Below are positions 1-9,781 of a DNA stretch of 64,000 nt, piece by piece. Source of the DNA: Paenibacillus sp. E222 (GTDB taxonomy: Bacteria; Bacillota; Bacilli; Paenibacillales; Paenibacillaceae); assembly GCF_013401555.1 (NCBI RefSeq), contig NZ_CP058552.1:4774001-4838000 (forward strand). Direction: 5' to 3'. Made by a program: the position numbers and the translations under genes. The notes beneath the pieces are model-generated. The model had not been told where the DNA came from. It saw nothing but the letters and a program-made list of their open reading frames with translations, and searched no databases. Every line of letters starts with the position of its first letter. The first letter of the stretch is position 1.

Positions 1-849
1 GACGGAAAAGTGATCTTTACTGCTACGCAGCCTGAATATAAGGAAGCGTTGAAATATTTTAATGAAAAATGGTATAAGCAGGGCTTGATTGATCCTGAAT
101 CGTTCACCCAGGACGCTGCTCAGTATCTGGCCAAAGGGAAAACAACAGTCGAAACGCTCGGCTCCTATATCTGGTGGGAAGTCGATGAGGTGGTCGGAAC
201 GGAGCGAAGCGAAGATTATGCTCTGCTGTCCCCGCTCAAAGGACCGGACGGGGATCAATCGATCGGTCGGGGCAACGGTGGCGGCCCAGGACGCGGTGCT
301 TTCGTGATTACTAAAGAGAACCAGAATCCGGAAATCACAATGCGTTGGATCGACCAGCAGTATGAACCGTACATGGCTGCTCAAATCCACTGGGGTCCGC
401 TGGATGTCGTATTCAAGAAGGACGAAAATGGGAAATTGGTGAACCTGCCGATTCCTGAGGGCACTTCCGCGGGCGAATTCCGTCAAAAAGTGGCTCCAGG
501 CGCAGGCGGCCCTGGCGTCATAACCATCGAAGATTTGGGAAAAGTAGTTGATCTGGAGCCTAGAGCCCAGCAGCGCGTTAAAGACTTGGAGAAATATTAC
601 GATCCCTATATGGAAGAGGAAAACTACCCAAGTATCTTCTTTGAGCCAGAGGAGCTGGACAAAATCAATCGAATCGAGCCCGAATTGATTAAATATGTAA
701 ATACCCAGCGAGGAAAATTCATTGTTGATGGCGGCGTGGATGAGCAGTGGGACAGCTATGTGAAGAACCTGGATAAGATGGGATTGAACGAATTGATGGA
801 GATCTATCAAAAGGGGCTGGATCGTTATAACGCAAGTTTAAACAAATAA
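1..849 (+). CDS. Extracellular sugar-binding lipoprotein of an ABC importer (C-terminal part)
   Basis: The frame is open from the first base, so the start and any lipobox lie outside the window; about 282 codons remain. The end (WDSYVKNLDKMGLNELMEI followed by a tail near YNASLNK) and the segment around MRWIDQQYEPYMAAQIHWG are typical of the LplA/YtcQ family of large oligosaccharide-binding lipoproteins of Paenibacilli. These work with two permeases of the carbohydrate-uptake type 1 family. It sits 54 bases before a fructosidase gene on the same strand, so fructo-oligosaccharides are the likely ligand (inference). Family assignment is fairly sure, ligand is not. Confidence 0.85.
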   Translation, partial: DGKVIFTATQPEYKEALKYFNEKWYKQGLIDPESFTQDAAQYLAKGKTTVETLGSYIWWEVDEVVGTERSEDYALLSPLKGPDGDQSIGRGNGGGPGRGAFVITKENQNPEITMRWIDQQYEPYMAAQIHWGPLDVVFKKDENGKLVNLPIPEGTSAGEFRQKVAPGAGGPGVITIEDLGKVVDLEPRAQQRVKDLEKYYDPYMEEENYPSIFFEPEELDKINRIEPELIKYVNTQRGKFIVDGGVDEQWDSYVKNLDKMGLNELMEIYQKGLDRYNASLNK

Positions 850-903
850 TTAATCAAATCGATGATCATGGAATTAACAAGACGGGAAGGGGCTCTTCAA
901 TCT

Positions 904-2457
904 ATGTCGAAGACTGAGGAAATGAATAAGGTAATGGAGTCAAATAAACAGCTTATGGATGAGAGATATAGACCGGGATATCATTTTTCGCCTCCATCCC
1001 ATTGGATGAACGATCCGAACGGATTAGTCTATTATGAGGGAGAATATCATCTGTTTTATCAACATCATCCCTATAGTAATAAATGGGGGCCGATGCACTG
1101 GGGCCATGCCTTAAGCCATGATTTGATTCATTGGCAACATGAACCTATCGCTCTGTTCCCTGACGAGCATGGAGCCATTTTTTCTGGTTGCTGTGTGGTT
1201 GACTTTAATAACAGCAGCGGACTGTTCGCGGGCTCTCATGGATTGATTGCGATCTTTACCCAAGCGGATACTTGTCCAAAGACAGGGCAGCCGCGCCAGC
1301 GGCAAAGCTTGGCTTACAGCAGCGATAAAGGCAGAACCTGGCATAAATATGAGGGGAATCCGATTCTTGCCGATATGGATCTGGTAGACTTCCGGGACCC
1401 GAAAGTGTTCTGGCATGCACAAAGTGAGCGGTGGGTTATGACCATTGTAGCGGGAGATCATGCTCGGTTTTATGGGTCGGAAAATTTGCGTGAATGGACA
1501 TTAACAGGGGAATTCGGGCAAAAGGAAGGCTCGCATGACGGCGTTTGGGAATGCCCGGATCTCTTTGAATTGCCAATCGATGACAGTGGACGTTCCAAAT
1601 GGGTACTTATCATTAGCATTGGGGATAACCCTGCCTTTCCGGAAGGATCACGCACGCAATATTTTATCGGAGAGTTCGACGGCAATACATTCATCAACGA
1701 CAATTCGGCTGATCATATCATGTGGTTGGATCACGGTCGGGACAACTATGCAGGGGTCACCTGGTCGGATATGCATGAACAAGACGGACGACGTGTGATC
1801 ATCGGTTGGATGAGCAACTGGAAATATGCAAACGAGACGCCAACCGGAGACTGGAGAGGCGCAATGACTCTGCCTCGCGCCCTGTCACTGACCAGTCGGG
1901 ACGAGGGCATTGAGTTAACCCAAATGCCTGTCCGGGAAATAGAACAGCTGCGGAAAGAGTCGAAAAGCTGGTCTGATGTCACGGTTACGCAGGATGTCCC
2001 GTTTATGATAAAGACAAAGGATGATCTACTGGAGATTGAAGCGGACATCGATATTCGGACTGCGGGCGAGGTTCATATCAAAATGCAATCGTCCGGGCAG
2101 AGTGAAACAATCATCGGCTATGACCCTGTGCGTCAATGGCTATTCATCGATCGTTTCAAATCGGGCATAACAGACTTCCATCCTTCGTTTGCATGTCAGC
2201 ATGGAGTTAGGCTGGCTCCGGAAAACGGGAAAATTAAGCTGCATATCTGGCTGGATCGCAATTCGCTTGAAGTGTATGCGAATGAAGGCCTGGTTGTGCT
2301 GACGGATCAAATTTTTCCGGTTGCCCAGGTAGATCATATTTCAATAAGTACGGAATCAGGGCAGTTTGTACTGAATTCGCTGTATGTCCATACACTTCAG
2401 TCTATTCATATTTCCAATAACAACACAGGAAATACATCGAGGAGGGATGAATCGTGA
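904..2457 (+). CDS. Glycoside hydrolase family 32 beta-fructosidase, cytoplasmic
   Basis: Predicted 517 residues, no signal peptide, so probably acts on imported fructans or sucrose-like sugars. All three GH32 signatures are canonical: WMNDPNG near residues 34-40 (nucleophile Asp37), FRDP near 163-166 and ECPDLF near 216-221 (general acid Glu216). The C-terminal third is the usual GH32 beta-sandwich (LDRNSLEVYANEG). I chose ATG 904 because GGAAGGGG lies at 885-892; ATG 862 is in frame but has no ribosome binding site. The stop overlaps the GTG of the next gene, indicating translational coupling. Exo-levanase/inulinase versus sucrase cannot be told apart from sequence alone. Confidence 0.92.
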   Translation: MSKTEEMNKVMESNKQLMDERYRPGYHFSPPSHWMNDPNGLVYYEGEYHLFYQHHPYSNKWGPMHWGHALSHDLIHWQHEPIALFPDEHGAIFSGCCVVDFNNSSGLFAGSHGLIAIFTQADTCPKTGQPRQRQSLAYSSDKGRTWHKYEGNPILADMDLVDFRDPKVFWHAQSERWVMTIVAGDHARFYGSENLREWTLTGEFGQKEGSHDGVWECPDLFELPIDDSGRSKWVLIISIGDNPAFPEGSRTQYFIGEFDGNTFINDNSADHIMWLDHGRDNYAGVTWSDMHEQDGRRVIIGWMSNWKYANETPTGDWRGAMTLPRALSLTSRDEGIELTQMPVREIEQLRKESKSWSDVTVTQDVPFMIKTKDDLLEIEADIDIRTAGEVHIKMQSSGQSETIIGYDPVRQWLFIDRFKSGITDFHPSFACQHGVRLAPENGKIKLHIWLDRNSLEVYANEGLVVLTDQIFPVAQVDHISISTESGQFVLNSLYVHTLQSIHISNNNTGNTSRRDES

Positions 2458-4733
2458 ACCAAATACCCAACAATCAGGGTTTGATTATGTCTTGGGCCTT
2501 CGATGAAGGAACCGGAGCCAGCACGATGGAGAGCGTCTCCCAAGATCGGGATGATATTCAGTACGTATTTACACAAGCGGAGTTTACCGAACCGTGCGAT
2601 CCGCAGTGGAGAAAGGGAGTTTTGGGAAACGGACTCCTCTTCGACGGCTACTCTACTTATATTGCCCATCCGCTCAATGAGGGAGATGCGAATGGCGGGC
2701 CGCAATATCTTTCTGCGCTAAGCATCGGAGTATGGGTAGCACCGCGCTCGTATGAATGGGGAGATGAGGGCAAGTTGTCCGCCATTGTGAATCGCTACAA
2801 CACGGATCGCAAGCAGGGTTATCTGTTTGGCATGTTTCGTCATGGCACCTGGTCCTTCCAAGTCGGTCTTGAAGGGGGCAGATGGAAGGAAGTTTGGTCG
2901 TCGGATGGCCATGAACTGCCTAAGAATGAGTGGTCTTACGTGAGTGCCGTGTTCGATGGGGACCAAGGGGAAATGAAGCTGTATTTGAATGGCAATGAAA
3001 TTGCTTCGGCCGTCTTGCCTCGTGGTTCCCGCTTGGCCGAGGCTGTGGGCGAGGATCTGCTCATCGGCAAAAATAATCACGGCAACCTGCTGGCGGGAGT
3101 ATTCAGCCTGCACATGTTTAGCGGTATCATCGATGAGCTCAAGATTTATAATCGGCCTCTGAGCGCGGACGAGGTGGCCACTTCCTATCGGCATGTGCTG
3201 GACACCGCCCATGGAGGAAGCCATCCACAATTAACGTATGATGAGATCAAGCTGGATCGGACGCCACTGCTGCCGGATCGGCATAGACCGCAGTATCATG
3301 TCAGCCCGCCGGCTCATTGGATGAACGAGCCCCATGCGCCGATCTATTTTGACGGGCATTATCATTTATTCTATCAGCATAACCCCCTTGGGCCGTTTTT
3401 TCATCAGATCCATTGGGGACATTGGGTAAGTAAGGATCTGGTGCATTGGCTTGATCTTCCTGTGGCATTAGCCCCTGAAAATGATCAGCTCGCACCGGAC
3501 GGGATATGGTCGGGAAGCGCGACATATGATGCAGACGGCCTGCCTGTCTTATTCTTTACGGCGGGCAATGACAGTGCTTCGCCCAATCAGAGCGTGGCGC
3601 TTGCCCGAAGCACCTATTCCCGGGATGGAGATCCGGATTTGGTTCACTGGGTCAAACACGGGGAGCCGTTGATCGTGCAGAAGAAGGGTATGGGCGTATT
3701 CGGAGATTTCCGGGATCCGTTCGTGTGGAAGGACGATGACGAATGGTTTGCCTTGGTCGGCTCTGGGATCGAAGGCGAAGGTGGAGCAGCGCTCGCATTT
3801 GCATCACAGGATATGCTGAATTGGACGTACAAAGGGCCATTATTTAAAGCGGATATTCAGAAATTCCCTTATCTCGGACCCATCTGGGAGCTTCCTGTGC
3901 TTCTTCCCCTTGGAAGCGACAAGCAGGGAGTGAACAAGCATCTTCTATTGGTGAGTCCAGTGGGACAGGGAGCTGATGTCGAGGTATTCTATTGGATAGG
4001 GAAGCTTGACAAACAAAATCTATCATTCATTCCCGATCAAGAGGAGCCGCAATTGATTGACGTCGGTGATTTCCATTTTACCGGTCCGAGCGGAATGGTT
4101 GATCCGAAGACCGGCCGAAAAATTGTGTTTACGATAGCGCAAGGTGACCGGACGTCCGAGCTGGAATATCAATCGGGCTGGGCTCATAATGGCGGCTTGC
4201 CGTTAAGCGTGTATTTGAGGGATGACGGACGGCTGGGAATGGAGCCGATTGAAGAGCTCCAATCCTTGCGTGGTGCCAAGCGGTTATCACTCCGGGACAA
4301 ATCATTGGCTGAGGCAAATATGCTGCTGGGGGATGTACAAGGAGACATGCTTGAGATTCAACTGGAGATGGAGCCTGGCAGTGCCAAACGACTCGGCATC
4401 AAGGTCCGGTGTACGCCGGATAACGAAGAAGAAACCCTGCTGTATTATGATTGGAACCAATCGATGCTCTTGGTTGATCGAACGAAAACGACGCTTCATC
4501 CGGGAGAAAAGTGCCGAGGGATCCAAGGCGGTAAGCTGGAACTGCTAGGGGAGAATTTAAAGCTTCATATTTATTTGGACCGCTCCATGGTCGAAGCCTA
4601 TGCAAACGGATTGAAAAGTCTGACGACCCGGGTGTATCCAAGCCGTAAAGATGCTTTGGGGCTTGAGATCTGGGGAGATGGGGAATTGTTGGTTAAATCG
4701 ATGGATATATGGGAGATGAAATCCATTTGGTAA
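2454..4733 (+). CDS. LamG-GH32 fructan hydrolase with Glu-type catalytic motif
   Basis: 759 residues, no signal peptide. Residues about 8-250 form a concanavalin-like LamG domain (YLSALSIGVWVAPRSYEWGD; LYLNGNEIAS); residues about 270-750 form GH32. The nucleophile motif reads WMNEPHAP (residues 289-296), so Glu292 replaces the usual Asp; RDP is kept (Asp421) and the general-acid motif reads WELP instead of WECP (Glu479). Glu in the first motif is a known feature of fungal endo-inulinases, which makes endo-action an attractive but unproven idea. GTG start follows GGAGGG (2441-2446) and overlaps the upstream stop. Its domain pair is closely related to the middle of the secreted protein at 4939, so one arose by duplication of the other. 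Confidence 0.88.
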   Translation: MNQIPNNQGLIMSWAFDEGTGASTMESVSQDRDDIQYVFTQAEFTEPCDPQWRKGVLGNGLLFDGYSTYIAHPLNEGDANGGPQYLSALSIGVWVAPRSYEWGDEGKLSAIVNRYNTDRKQGYLFGMFRHGTWSFQVGLEGGRWKEVWSSDGHELPKNEWSYVSAVFDGDQGEMKLYLNGNEIASAVLPRGSRLAEAVGEDLLIGKNNHGNLLAGVFSLHMFSGIIDELKIYNRPLSADEVATSYRHVLDTAHGGSHPQLTYDEIKLDRTPLLPDRHRPQYHVSPPAHWMNEPHAPIYFDGHYHLFYQHNPLGPFFHQIHWGHWVSKDLVHWLDLPVALAPENDQLAPDGIWSGSATYDADGLPVLFFTAGNDSASPNQSVALARSTYSRDGDPDLVHWVKHGEPLIVQKKGMGVFGDFRDPFVWKDDDEWFALVGSGIEGEGGAALAFASQDMLNWTYKGPLFKADIQKFPYLGPIWELPVLLPLGSDKQGVNKHLLLVSPVGQGADVEVFYWIGKLDKQNLSFIPDQEEPQLIDVGDFHFTGPSGMVDPKTGRKIVFTIAQGDRTSELEYQSGWAHNGGLPLSVYLRDDGRLGMEPIEELQSLRGAKRLSLRDKSLAEANMLLGDVQGDMLEIQLEMEPGSAKRLGIKVRCTPDNEEETLLYYDWNQSMLLVDRTKTTLHPGEKCRGIQGGKLELLGENLKLHIYLDRSMVEAYANGLKSLTTRVYPSRKDALGLEIWGDGELLVKSMDIWEMKSIW

Positions 4734-4736
4734 AAA

Positions 4737-4775
4737 GAGCGCTTTAGGCGCTCCTTACACCCTTTGGATAAAGGG
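4737..4775 (+). terminator. Two adjacent hairpins after the LamG-GH32 gene
   Basis: GAGCGC (4737-4742) pairs with GCGCTC (4748-4753), and CCCTTT (4760-4765) pairs with AAAGGG (4770-4775). Neither is followed by a clear T run, so termination may be partial, leaving the next gene both co-transcribed and able to use its own promoter. Confidence 0.4.
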
Positions 4776-4807
4776 AGCAAATCTCGAAAAATTTGTACTC
4801 TGCAGTT

Positions 4808-4821
4808 TGGAAGCGCTTCAC
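4808..4821 (+). promoter_or_regulatory. Candidate CcpA-binding cre site
   Basis: TGGAAGCGCTTCAC, centred on the palindrome GAAGCGCTTC, resembles the Bacillus cre consensus and lies 120 bases upstream of the secreted fructanase start. Carbon catabolite repression of an extracellular levanase would be expected. Confidence 0.5.
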
Positions 4822-4938
4822 ATATACGTTTATCTTTTCTCTCCTTCCTTCATGACTATTCATCCTTGTTACAGGGAGAGCATGTCGAAATGCGGTATCG
4901 ATGTTTTCTGAATATGAAATCATGGAGGAGGATCTTGA

Positions 4939-7900
4939 ATGAGGAACGTAAGAACAAGGGAAACCAGGATCTCCAGAATGGTCATATGGGTATTGGTTCT
5001 CCAGCTTGTTGCTCCAGGAATAGCGGCTGCAGCCGATATTCCTGGAGTAGATGCTCGGGAGGCGTTAACCCCTAAGGCTGACGAGGGGTTATCAGTTACG
5101 GATACAGTCTATCAAATCCAGAATCCAAGCTTCGAAACCGGGGATATGTCAGGCTGGACGGTTGTAAGAGGCCAAGCGTTTGGTCAGGACAGCGTATCAG
5201 ACGAAACCACTTGGTGGGCGGAACAAATTCCGTACAATCAGGAAGGTACTTATCATTTAAATGGCTGGAAGCATGACGAGGCTGCAACCGGCGTTCTCCG
5301 CTCCAGCACCTTCGAGCTGGGTGGCAGCGGCTGGATCAGCTTCAAGCTTGGCGGTGCCAAAAATCCAAACAAGGCATATGTAAATATCGTGGAAGCCGAG
5401 ACGGGGCAAGTCATTGCCCGGTATGGCAATAGCGCCTTCGCTGACGTTGGCTTCCCAAATCCCGATCAGGGCTTGCGGCTTGCCAATATGGAGCAATATA
5501 AGGCGAATCTTTCCGAATATTTGGGCAAAAAGCTGTATGTGGAGATCGTTGACAATGCAACCTCGGATTGGGGCGTGATCTTTGCGGACGCCTTCTTTAT
5601 GTACCATGAAGCCGAGCCGGCCGTAGGAATTGCCGCCACGGATATCAAGCCGGATTTCAAACGCTATCAAATCGAAAATCCCGGCTTTGAAACAGGGAAT
5701 TTAACAGGCTGGACGGTTGTAGAAGGCGAGGCGTTTGGTCCGAACAGCGTGTCGGACGAAACAACCTATTGGGTTGAAGAAATCCCGTATAACCAGGAAG
5801 GCAGTTATCATTTAAACGGATTGAAGTATAACGAGGCTGCGACAGGTAAGCTTCGTTCCAGCACCTTCGAGCTGGGCGGAACAGGCTGGATTACCTTCAG
5901 ATTGGGCGGAGGCAAGCATACGGATCAAGTGTATGTGAGCGTCATCAATGCGGACACAGGTGAACTGATTGCCAGGTACGGTAACACCGAATTTAACGAG
6001 TCGGGGTTCCCGAATCCGGCACAGGGCCTGAGGCTCGCGAATATGGAGCAATATAAAGCCGATCTCTCCAAGTATATCGGCAAGAAGCTGTATGTGGAGA
6101 TCGTTGATAATGGGCACTCGGATTGGGGAGTAATCTTTGCGGACGCCTTCAACACCTTCAATGAACTCGTACCGGAAGAAGGAGTTATGGCAGATAACAT
6201 TATGCCGACGGAAATCCAGAATCCCAGCTTTGAAACCGGAAATTTAGAGAACTGGACCGCCCAGGGCAACGCTTTTCAAGTAAACAATGAAGCTCAAGCG
6301 GGTAAAGAAGGCAACTATTTTGCCAAATCCTCCTTGGAAGGACAGGGCTCGATTATCTCTAGCACCTTCACGCTTCAGGGAACCGGGACTATTAACTTCA
6401 CTGTTTTGGACATCGTCAATCCGCAGCATGCCTACGTCGCATTATATGATGCCAGTACTGACACGTTGCTTGAGAAGACCGGGGATGTCAGTACGAATAA
6501 GAAGATTTCCTGGAAAATGCAGCAATACTATAACAAGCGGCTTTATATCAAGGTTATCGATCAATCCAATCAAGCTCGTATTTCCGTTGATGCTTTTCAA
6601 GCTCATGGTACGGGTACCATTTTTCACATGAGTCTTGATGAAGACGCAGGAAAAAAGGCGCTTGAGAAAGTAAGCAATATTGAACACGATGTGAACTATG
6701 TATTTAACAACGCCAGATACATGGACTCCAAGGAACCGAGATGGACTCCGCGCGGAGTAAAAGGCGGCGCCCTGCTGTTCGATGGATACTCAAATAATAT
6801 CGAGGTCAATGCAAAGAATGCAGTTCCTGTAAGTGACGCGTTAACGCTTGAAACTTGGGTCGCGCCGCGCAGCTACGAATGGGGAGATGGAAACAAGCTG
6901 TCTGCAATCGTGAACCAGTCCGATCAGGATAAGGCGGAAGGCTTCGCGCTTGGCATGTACCGGCACGGTACATGGTCCATGCAGGTCGGAATTGGCGGCC
7001 AGTGGATTCAGGTATGGGTAAAAGATCATCCACTCGAAAAGTACAAATGGAATTATGTGGCGGCTACGTTCGACAAAAAGGATGGAATGATCAAGTTGTA
7101 CCTGAACGGTGAGGAAGTGGCTTCCCAAGCGACCCCTGTCAACGTTCCGATCACACCCTCTACCGAAAACCTGATCATTGGTAAACATAATAAACCGGTA
7201 GAGTTGGCGGGGTTGTTCTCTTACAATATGTTCTCTGGACTCATTGATGAAGTGAAGCTGCAAAACAAAGTCCTCACTGATCAGGAGATCCTTGCTGAGT
7301 ATGAGAATGTGAAGTCGCTTCACGGCGGTTCGGTCCCGGAAATTCCGAATGGCGATATTGATGAGGATCCAAGTGTGTTTGATGGCGATCAGCATCGTCC
7401 TCAGTACCATGCGATGCCTCCACAAAACTGGATGAATGAAGCGCATGCGCCGATTTATTATAACGGCAAATACCATTTGTTTTATCAGCATAACCCGCAA
7501 GGTCCATACTGGCATCAAATCCATTGGGGACATTGGGTGAGTGACGATATGGTACATTGGGAAAATGTGAGGCCTGCTCTTGCCCCCGAAGCGGGCACCC
7601 TTGATCCAGACGGCGCATGGTCAGGCAGTGCAGCGTATGATCGAGACGGCAATCCTGTTCTGTTCTATACTGCCGGCAATGACTCCCTGTCGCCGAATCA
7701 AAGAACAGGGCTGGCGACTCCGACAGATTTGTCCGACCCCAATCTGGAACAATGGGTGAAATATCCTGATCCGGTGACGGAACAGAACGGGAACGGCATC
7801 CATAACGAGTTCCGCGATCCGTTCGTTTGGTATGACGAAGAGGTGGATAAGTGGTATCAGTTAGTGACATCCGGTCTTCAAGACTTCAGCAGCGGCACAG

Positions 7901-9615
7901 CTTTGGTGTATGTGTCCGACGACATGTACAACTGGGAGTATAAGGGGCCTTTATTCGTTAGCGACAGAAGCCTGTATCCGGAGCTCGGTACGGTATGGGA
8001 ACTGCCGGTATTGCTGCCGTTAGGCAAGGATAGCGCAGGCAATCAAAAGTATATTTTCATGATCAATCCTCATGAGAAACCGGAGCAAGTGCCTCCAGCG
8101 AACGATGTGCAAAGAGATGTTGAGGTCTTTTATTGGATAGGCACCTGGGACCGGGATCACTTCAAATTTATTCCCGACCAGGAGGCACCCTCCAAAATGG
8201 ATGTGGGCGATGGCTATTTAACCGCAGAGAGCGGTATGGTCACACCTGACGGAAGAACGGTCGTTTACTCCATGGTGCAAAATGTAAGAACGCCGCAAGC
8301 TGAATATCAAGCCGGATGGGCTCATAATCTGGCACTGCCAGTTTCCCTAAGCCTAGACGACCATGATCAATTGCGCATTGAGCCCATTCAAGAATTGCAG
8401 AGTCTCCGGGGAGATAAGGTAGTTGATTTCTCGGACAAAAATCTGGCTGCCGCCAATCAATTGATTCAAAATGTCAAAGGCGACATGCTGGAGATTGTGA
8501 TGGAAGTTGATCCGGGCGAAGCCCAGAAATTTGGGCTCAAGGTGCGGCGCTCCGATAATGGCCAAGAAGAGACGCTGATTTATTATGACAAGACAAACGG
8601 GACCTTTAATGTAGATCGGACAAAAAGCAGCATTGATCCGGATGTACGCGTGGATGGTATTCAAGGCGGATACGTGGATTTGGACGGAGAGAACCTGAAG
8701 CTCCATATTTTCCTCGATCGCTCGGTTGTTGAAGCCTTTGCCAATTACAAGAAAAAGCTGACAACCCGCGTCTATGTAGGCAGATACGACGCCTTGGGCT
8801 TGCAGGTCTGGGGCGACAACGATATAACGGTCAAGTCAATGGAAGTATGGAATATGAATGCCTTGACGGGTGAACCGGCTGCTCCGGTCGATGTGCCTGA
8901 CAACTGGGACAACTCCGTATACACCGATATTACGGACCTGCCTAACCATGATTTTGCCACAGGCGACTTAACAGGCTGGATAACGGAAGGAGAGGCCTTC
9001 CAGAATGTCCATGTGACCGATACCCAGTTTTTCTGGGACACGATTTATTTCAACCCGTCGCATAAAATTCCGGGAGGCTATCATTTGTGGGGCTTCAATG
9101 AGGAAGCCGGCGGCGACAGTTTAACGGGAACGCTTAAATCACAGAACTTCATCCTTGGCGGGAACGGTAAACTCAATTTTCTGGTCAGCGGCGGACGCGA
9201 TATCGATAAACTGTATGTTGCGCTGGTACGGGTATCGGACGGCAAAGAGTTATTCAAAGAAACCGCCACCAATTATGAAGAGTATCAACGGAAGATTTGG
9301 GATGCGTCCGCGTATATCGGTGAGGAGCTTTACATCAAGGTGGTTGACCAATCCACAGGTGGTTTTGGACATATTAACGTCGATGATTTCAATGTACCTG
9401 TTAAGGTGAATAACCCCACTAATCCAAATAATCCGACCAATTCAATCGACCCAGCCGGTCCTACCAGCCCTCCGAATAACTCTGTGGTCACCGCAAACAA
9501 ACCGAGCAAGTCAGAGCAGCTTGTCATTCGAAATGGAGAAGGAAGAACGGCAGGTGGGTTCCCGGTCAGAACATCGGCCAACGATGAAAAGAACGCTCTG
9601 AAGATCAGACAGTGA
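4939..9615 (+). CDS. Secreted multimodular GH32 fructanase (repeat modules, LamG, GH32)
   Basis: 1558 residues with a Sec signal peptide (basic start, hydrophobic MVIWVLVLQLVAPGIAAAA, cleavage probably near residue 32). Order: two very similar carbohydrate-binding-like modules (about 55-225 and 242-415, each opening with NPxFETG and GWTVV), a shorter divergent third (about 425-560), LamG (about 562-800), GH32 (about 815-1320), a fourth module (about 1340-1490, NHDFATGDLTGWITEGEAF) and an Asn/Pro/Thr-rich linker. The catalytic motif is WMNEAHAP (Glu834; even the usual Pro is Ala), with RDP at Asp960 and WELP at Glu1021. GGAGGAGG at 4924-4931 sets the start. No LPXTG or SLH anchor is present; the C-terminus appears truncated by frameshift. 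Likely an extracellular levan or inulin depolymerase; specificity is inference. Confidence 0.88.
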   Translation: MRNVRTRETRISRMVIWVLVLQLVAPGIAAAADIPGVDAREALTPKADEGLSVTDTVYQIQNPSFETGDMSGWTVVRGQAFGQDSVSDETTWWAEQIPYNQEGTYHLNGWKHDEAATGVLRSSTFELGGSGWISFKLGGAKNPNKAYVNIVEAETGQVIARYGNSAFADVGFPNPDQGLRLANMEQYKANLSEYLGKKLYVEIVDNATSDWGVIFADAFFMYHEAEPAVGIAATDIKPDFKRYQIENPGFETGNLTGWTVVEGEAFGPNSVSDETTYWVEEIPYNQEGSYHLNGLKYNEAATGKLRSSTFELGGTGWITFRLGGGKHTDQVYVSVINADTGELIARYGNTEFNESGFPNPAQGLRLANMEQYKADLSKYIGKKLYVEIVDNGHSDWGVIFADAFNTFNELVPEEGVMADNIMPTEIQNPSFETGNLENWTAQGNAFQVNNEAQAGKEGNYFAKSSLEGQGSIISSTFTLQGTGTINFTVLDIVNPQHAYVALYDASTDTLLEKTGDVSTNKKISWKMQQYYNKRLYIKVIDQSNQARISVDAFQAHGTGTIFHMSLDEDAGKKALEKVSNIEHDVNYVFNNARYMDSKEPRWTPRGVKGGALLFDGYSNNIEVNAKNAVPVSDALTLETWVAPRSYEWGDGNKLSAIVNQSDQDKAEGFALGMYRHGTWSMQVGIGGQWIQVWVKDHPLEKYKWNYVAATFDKKDGMIKLYLNGEEVASQATPVNVPITPSTENLIIGKHNKPVELAGLFSYNMFSGLIDEVKLQNKVLTDQEILAEYENVKSLHGGSVPEIPNGDIDEDPSVFDGDQHRPQYHAMPPQNWMNEAHAPIYYNGKYHLFYQHNPQGPYWHQIHWGHWVSDDMVHWENVRPALAPEAGTLDPDGAWSGSAAYDRDGNPVLFYTAGNDSLSPNQRTGLATPTDLSDPNLEQWVKYPDPVTEQNGNGIHNEFRDPFVWYDEEVDKWYQLVTSGLQDFSSGTALVYVSDDMYNWEYKGPLFVSDRSLYPELGTVWELPVLLPLGKDSAGNQKYIFMINPHEKPEQVPPANDVQRDVEVFYWIGTWDRDHFKFIPDQEAPSKMDVGDGYLTAESGMVTPDGRTVVYSMVQNVRTPQAEYQAGWAHNLALPVSLSLDDHDQLRIEPIQELQSLRGDKVVDFSDKNLAAANQLIQNVKGDMLEIVMEVDPGEAQKFGLKVRRSDNGQEETLIYYDKTNGTFNVDRTKSSIDPDVRVDGIQGGYVDLDGENLKLHIFLDRSVVEAFANYKKKLTTRVYVGRYDALGLQVWGDNDITVKSMEVWNMNALTGEPAAPVDVPDNWDNSVYTDITDLPNHDFATGDLTGWITEGEAFQNVHVTDTQFFWDTIYFNPSHKIPGGYHLWGFNEEAGGDSLTGTLKSQNFILGGNGKLNFLVSGGRDIDKLYVALVRVSDGKELFKETATNYEEYQRKIWDASAYIGEELYIKVVDQSTGGFGHINVDDFNVPVKVNNPTNPNNPTNSIDPAGPTSPPNNSVVTANKPSKSEQLVIRNGEGRTAGGFPVRTSANDEKNALKIRQ

Positions 9616-9712
9616 TGCAGAGATCGAAATTCCCGCAGAGATATTGAAGGATTTGCAGGGAATGGATAAGTGTGCCGGAAGCAAGAATAAAGCGGATATA
9701 TCCGCTTTATGA
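9602..9712 (+). pseudogene. Out-of-frame remnant of the secreted fructanase C-terminal domain
   Basis: In the +1 frame, directly past the end of the secreted GH32 gene, bases 9614 onward read DAEIEIPAEILKDLQGMD, then end at TGA 9710. Such an EIEIPAEILK stretch looks like the start of a domain that often follows linkers in large Paenibacillus surface proteins. The upstream in-frame tail (EGRTAGGFPVRTSANDEKNA) leads naturally into it, so a single-base indel near 9590-9613 probably cut the protein short. Confidence 0.5.
9687..9710. repeat. Perfect 24-bp palindrome upstream of the GH172 gene
   Basis: Each arm is ATAAAGCGGATA, with no loop. It could form a hairpin in RNA (no T run follows, so a weak terminator) or serve as a dimer operator. 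It lies 72 bases before the next start codon. Confidence 0.6.
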
Positions 9713-9781
9713 GAGGTCTATGACTTCAAATTATCGCAGTATGGAGAAGATCAACAGGTAAGAAAGGAGGGAGTATACAGT

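Noticed and set aside
7274..7870. Long minus-strand open frames inside the secreted fructanase
   Set aside because: Antisense to a gene with clear domains, no ribosome binding site, unlikely composition.
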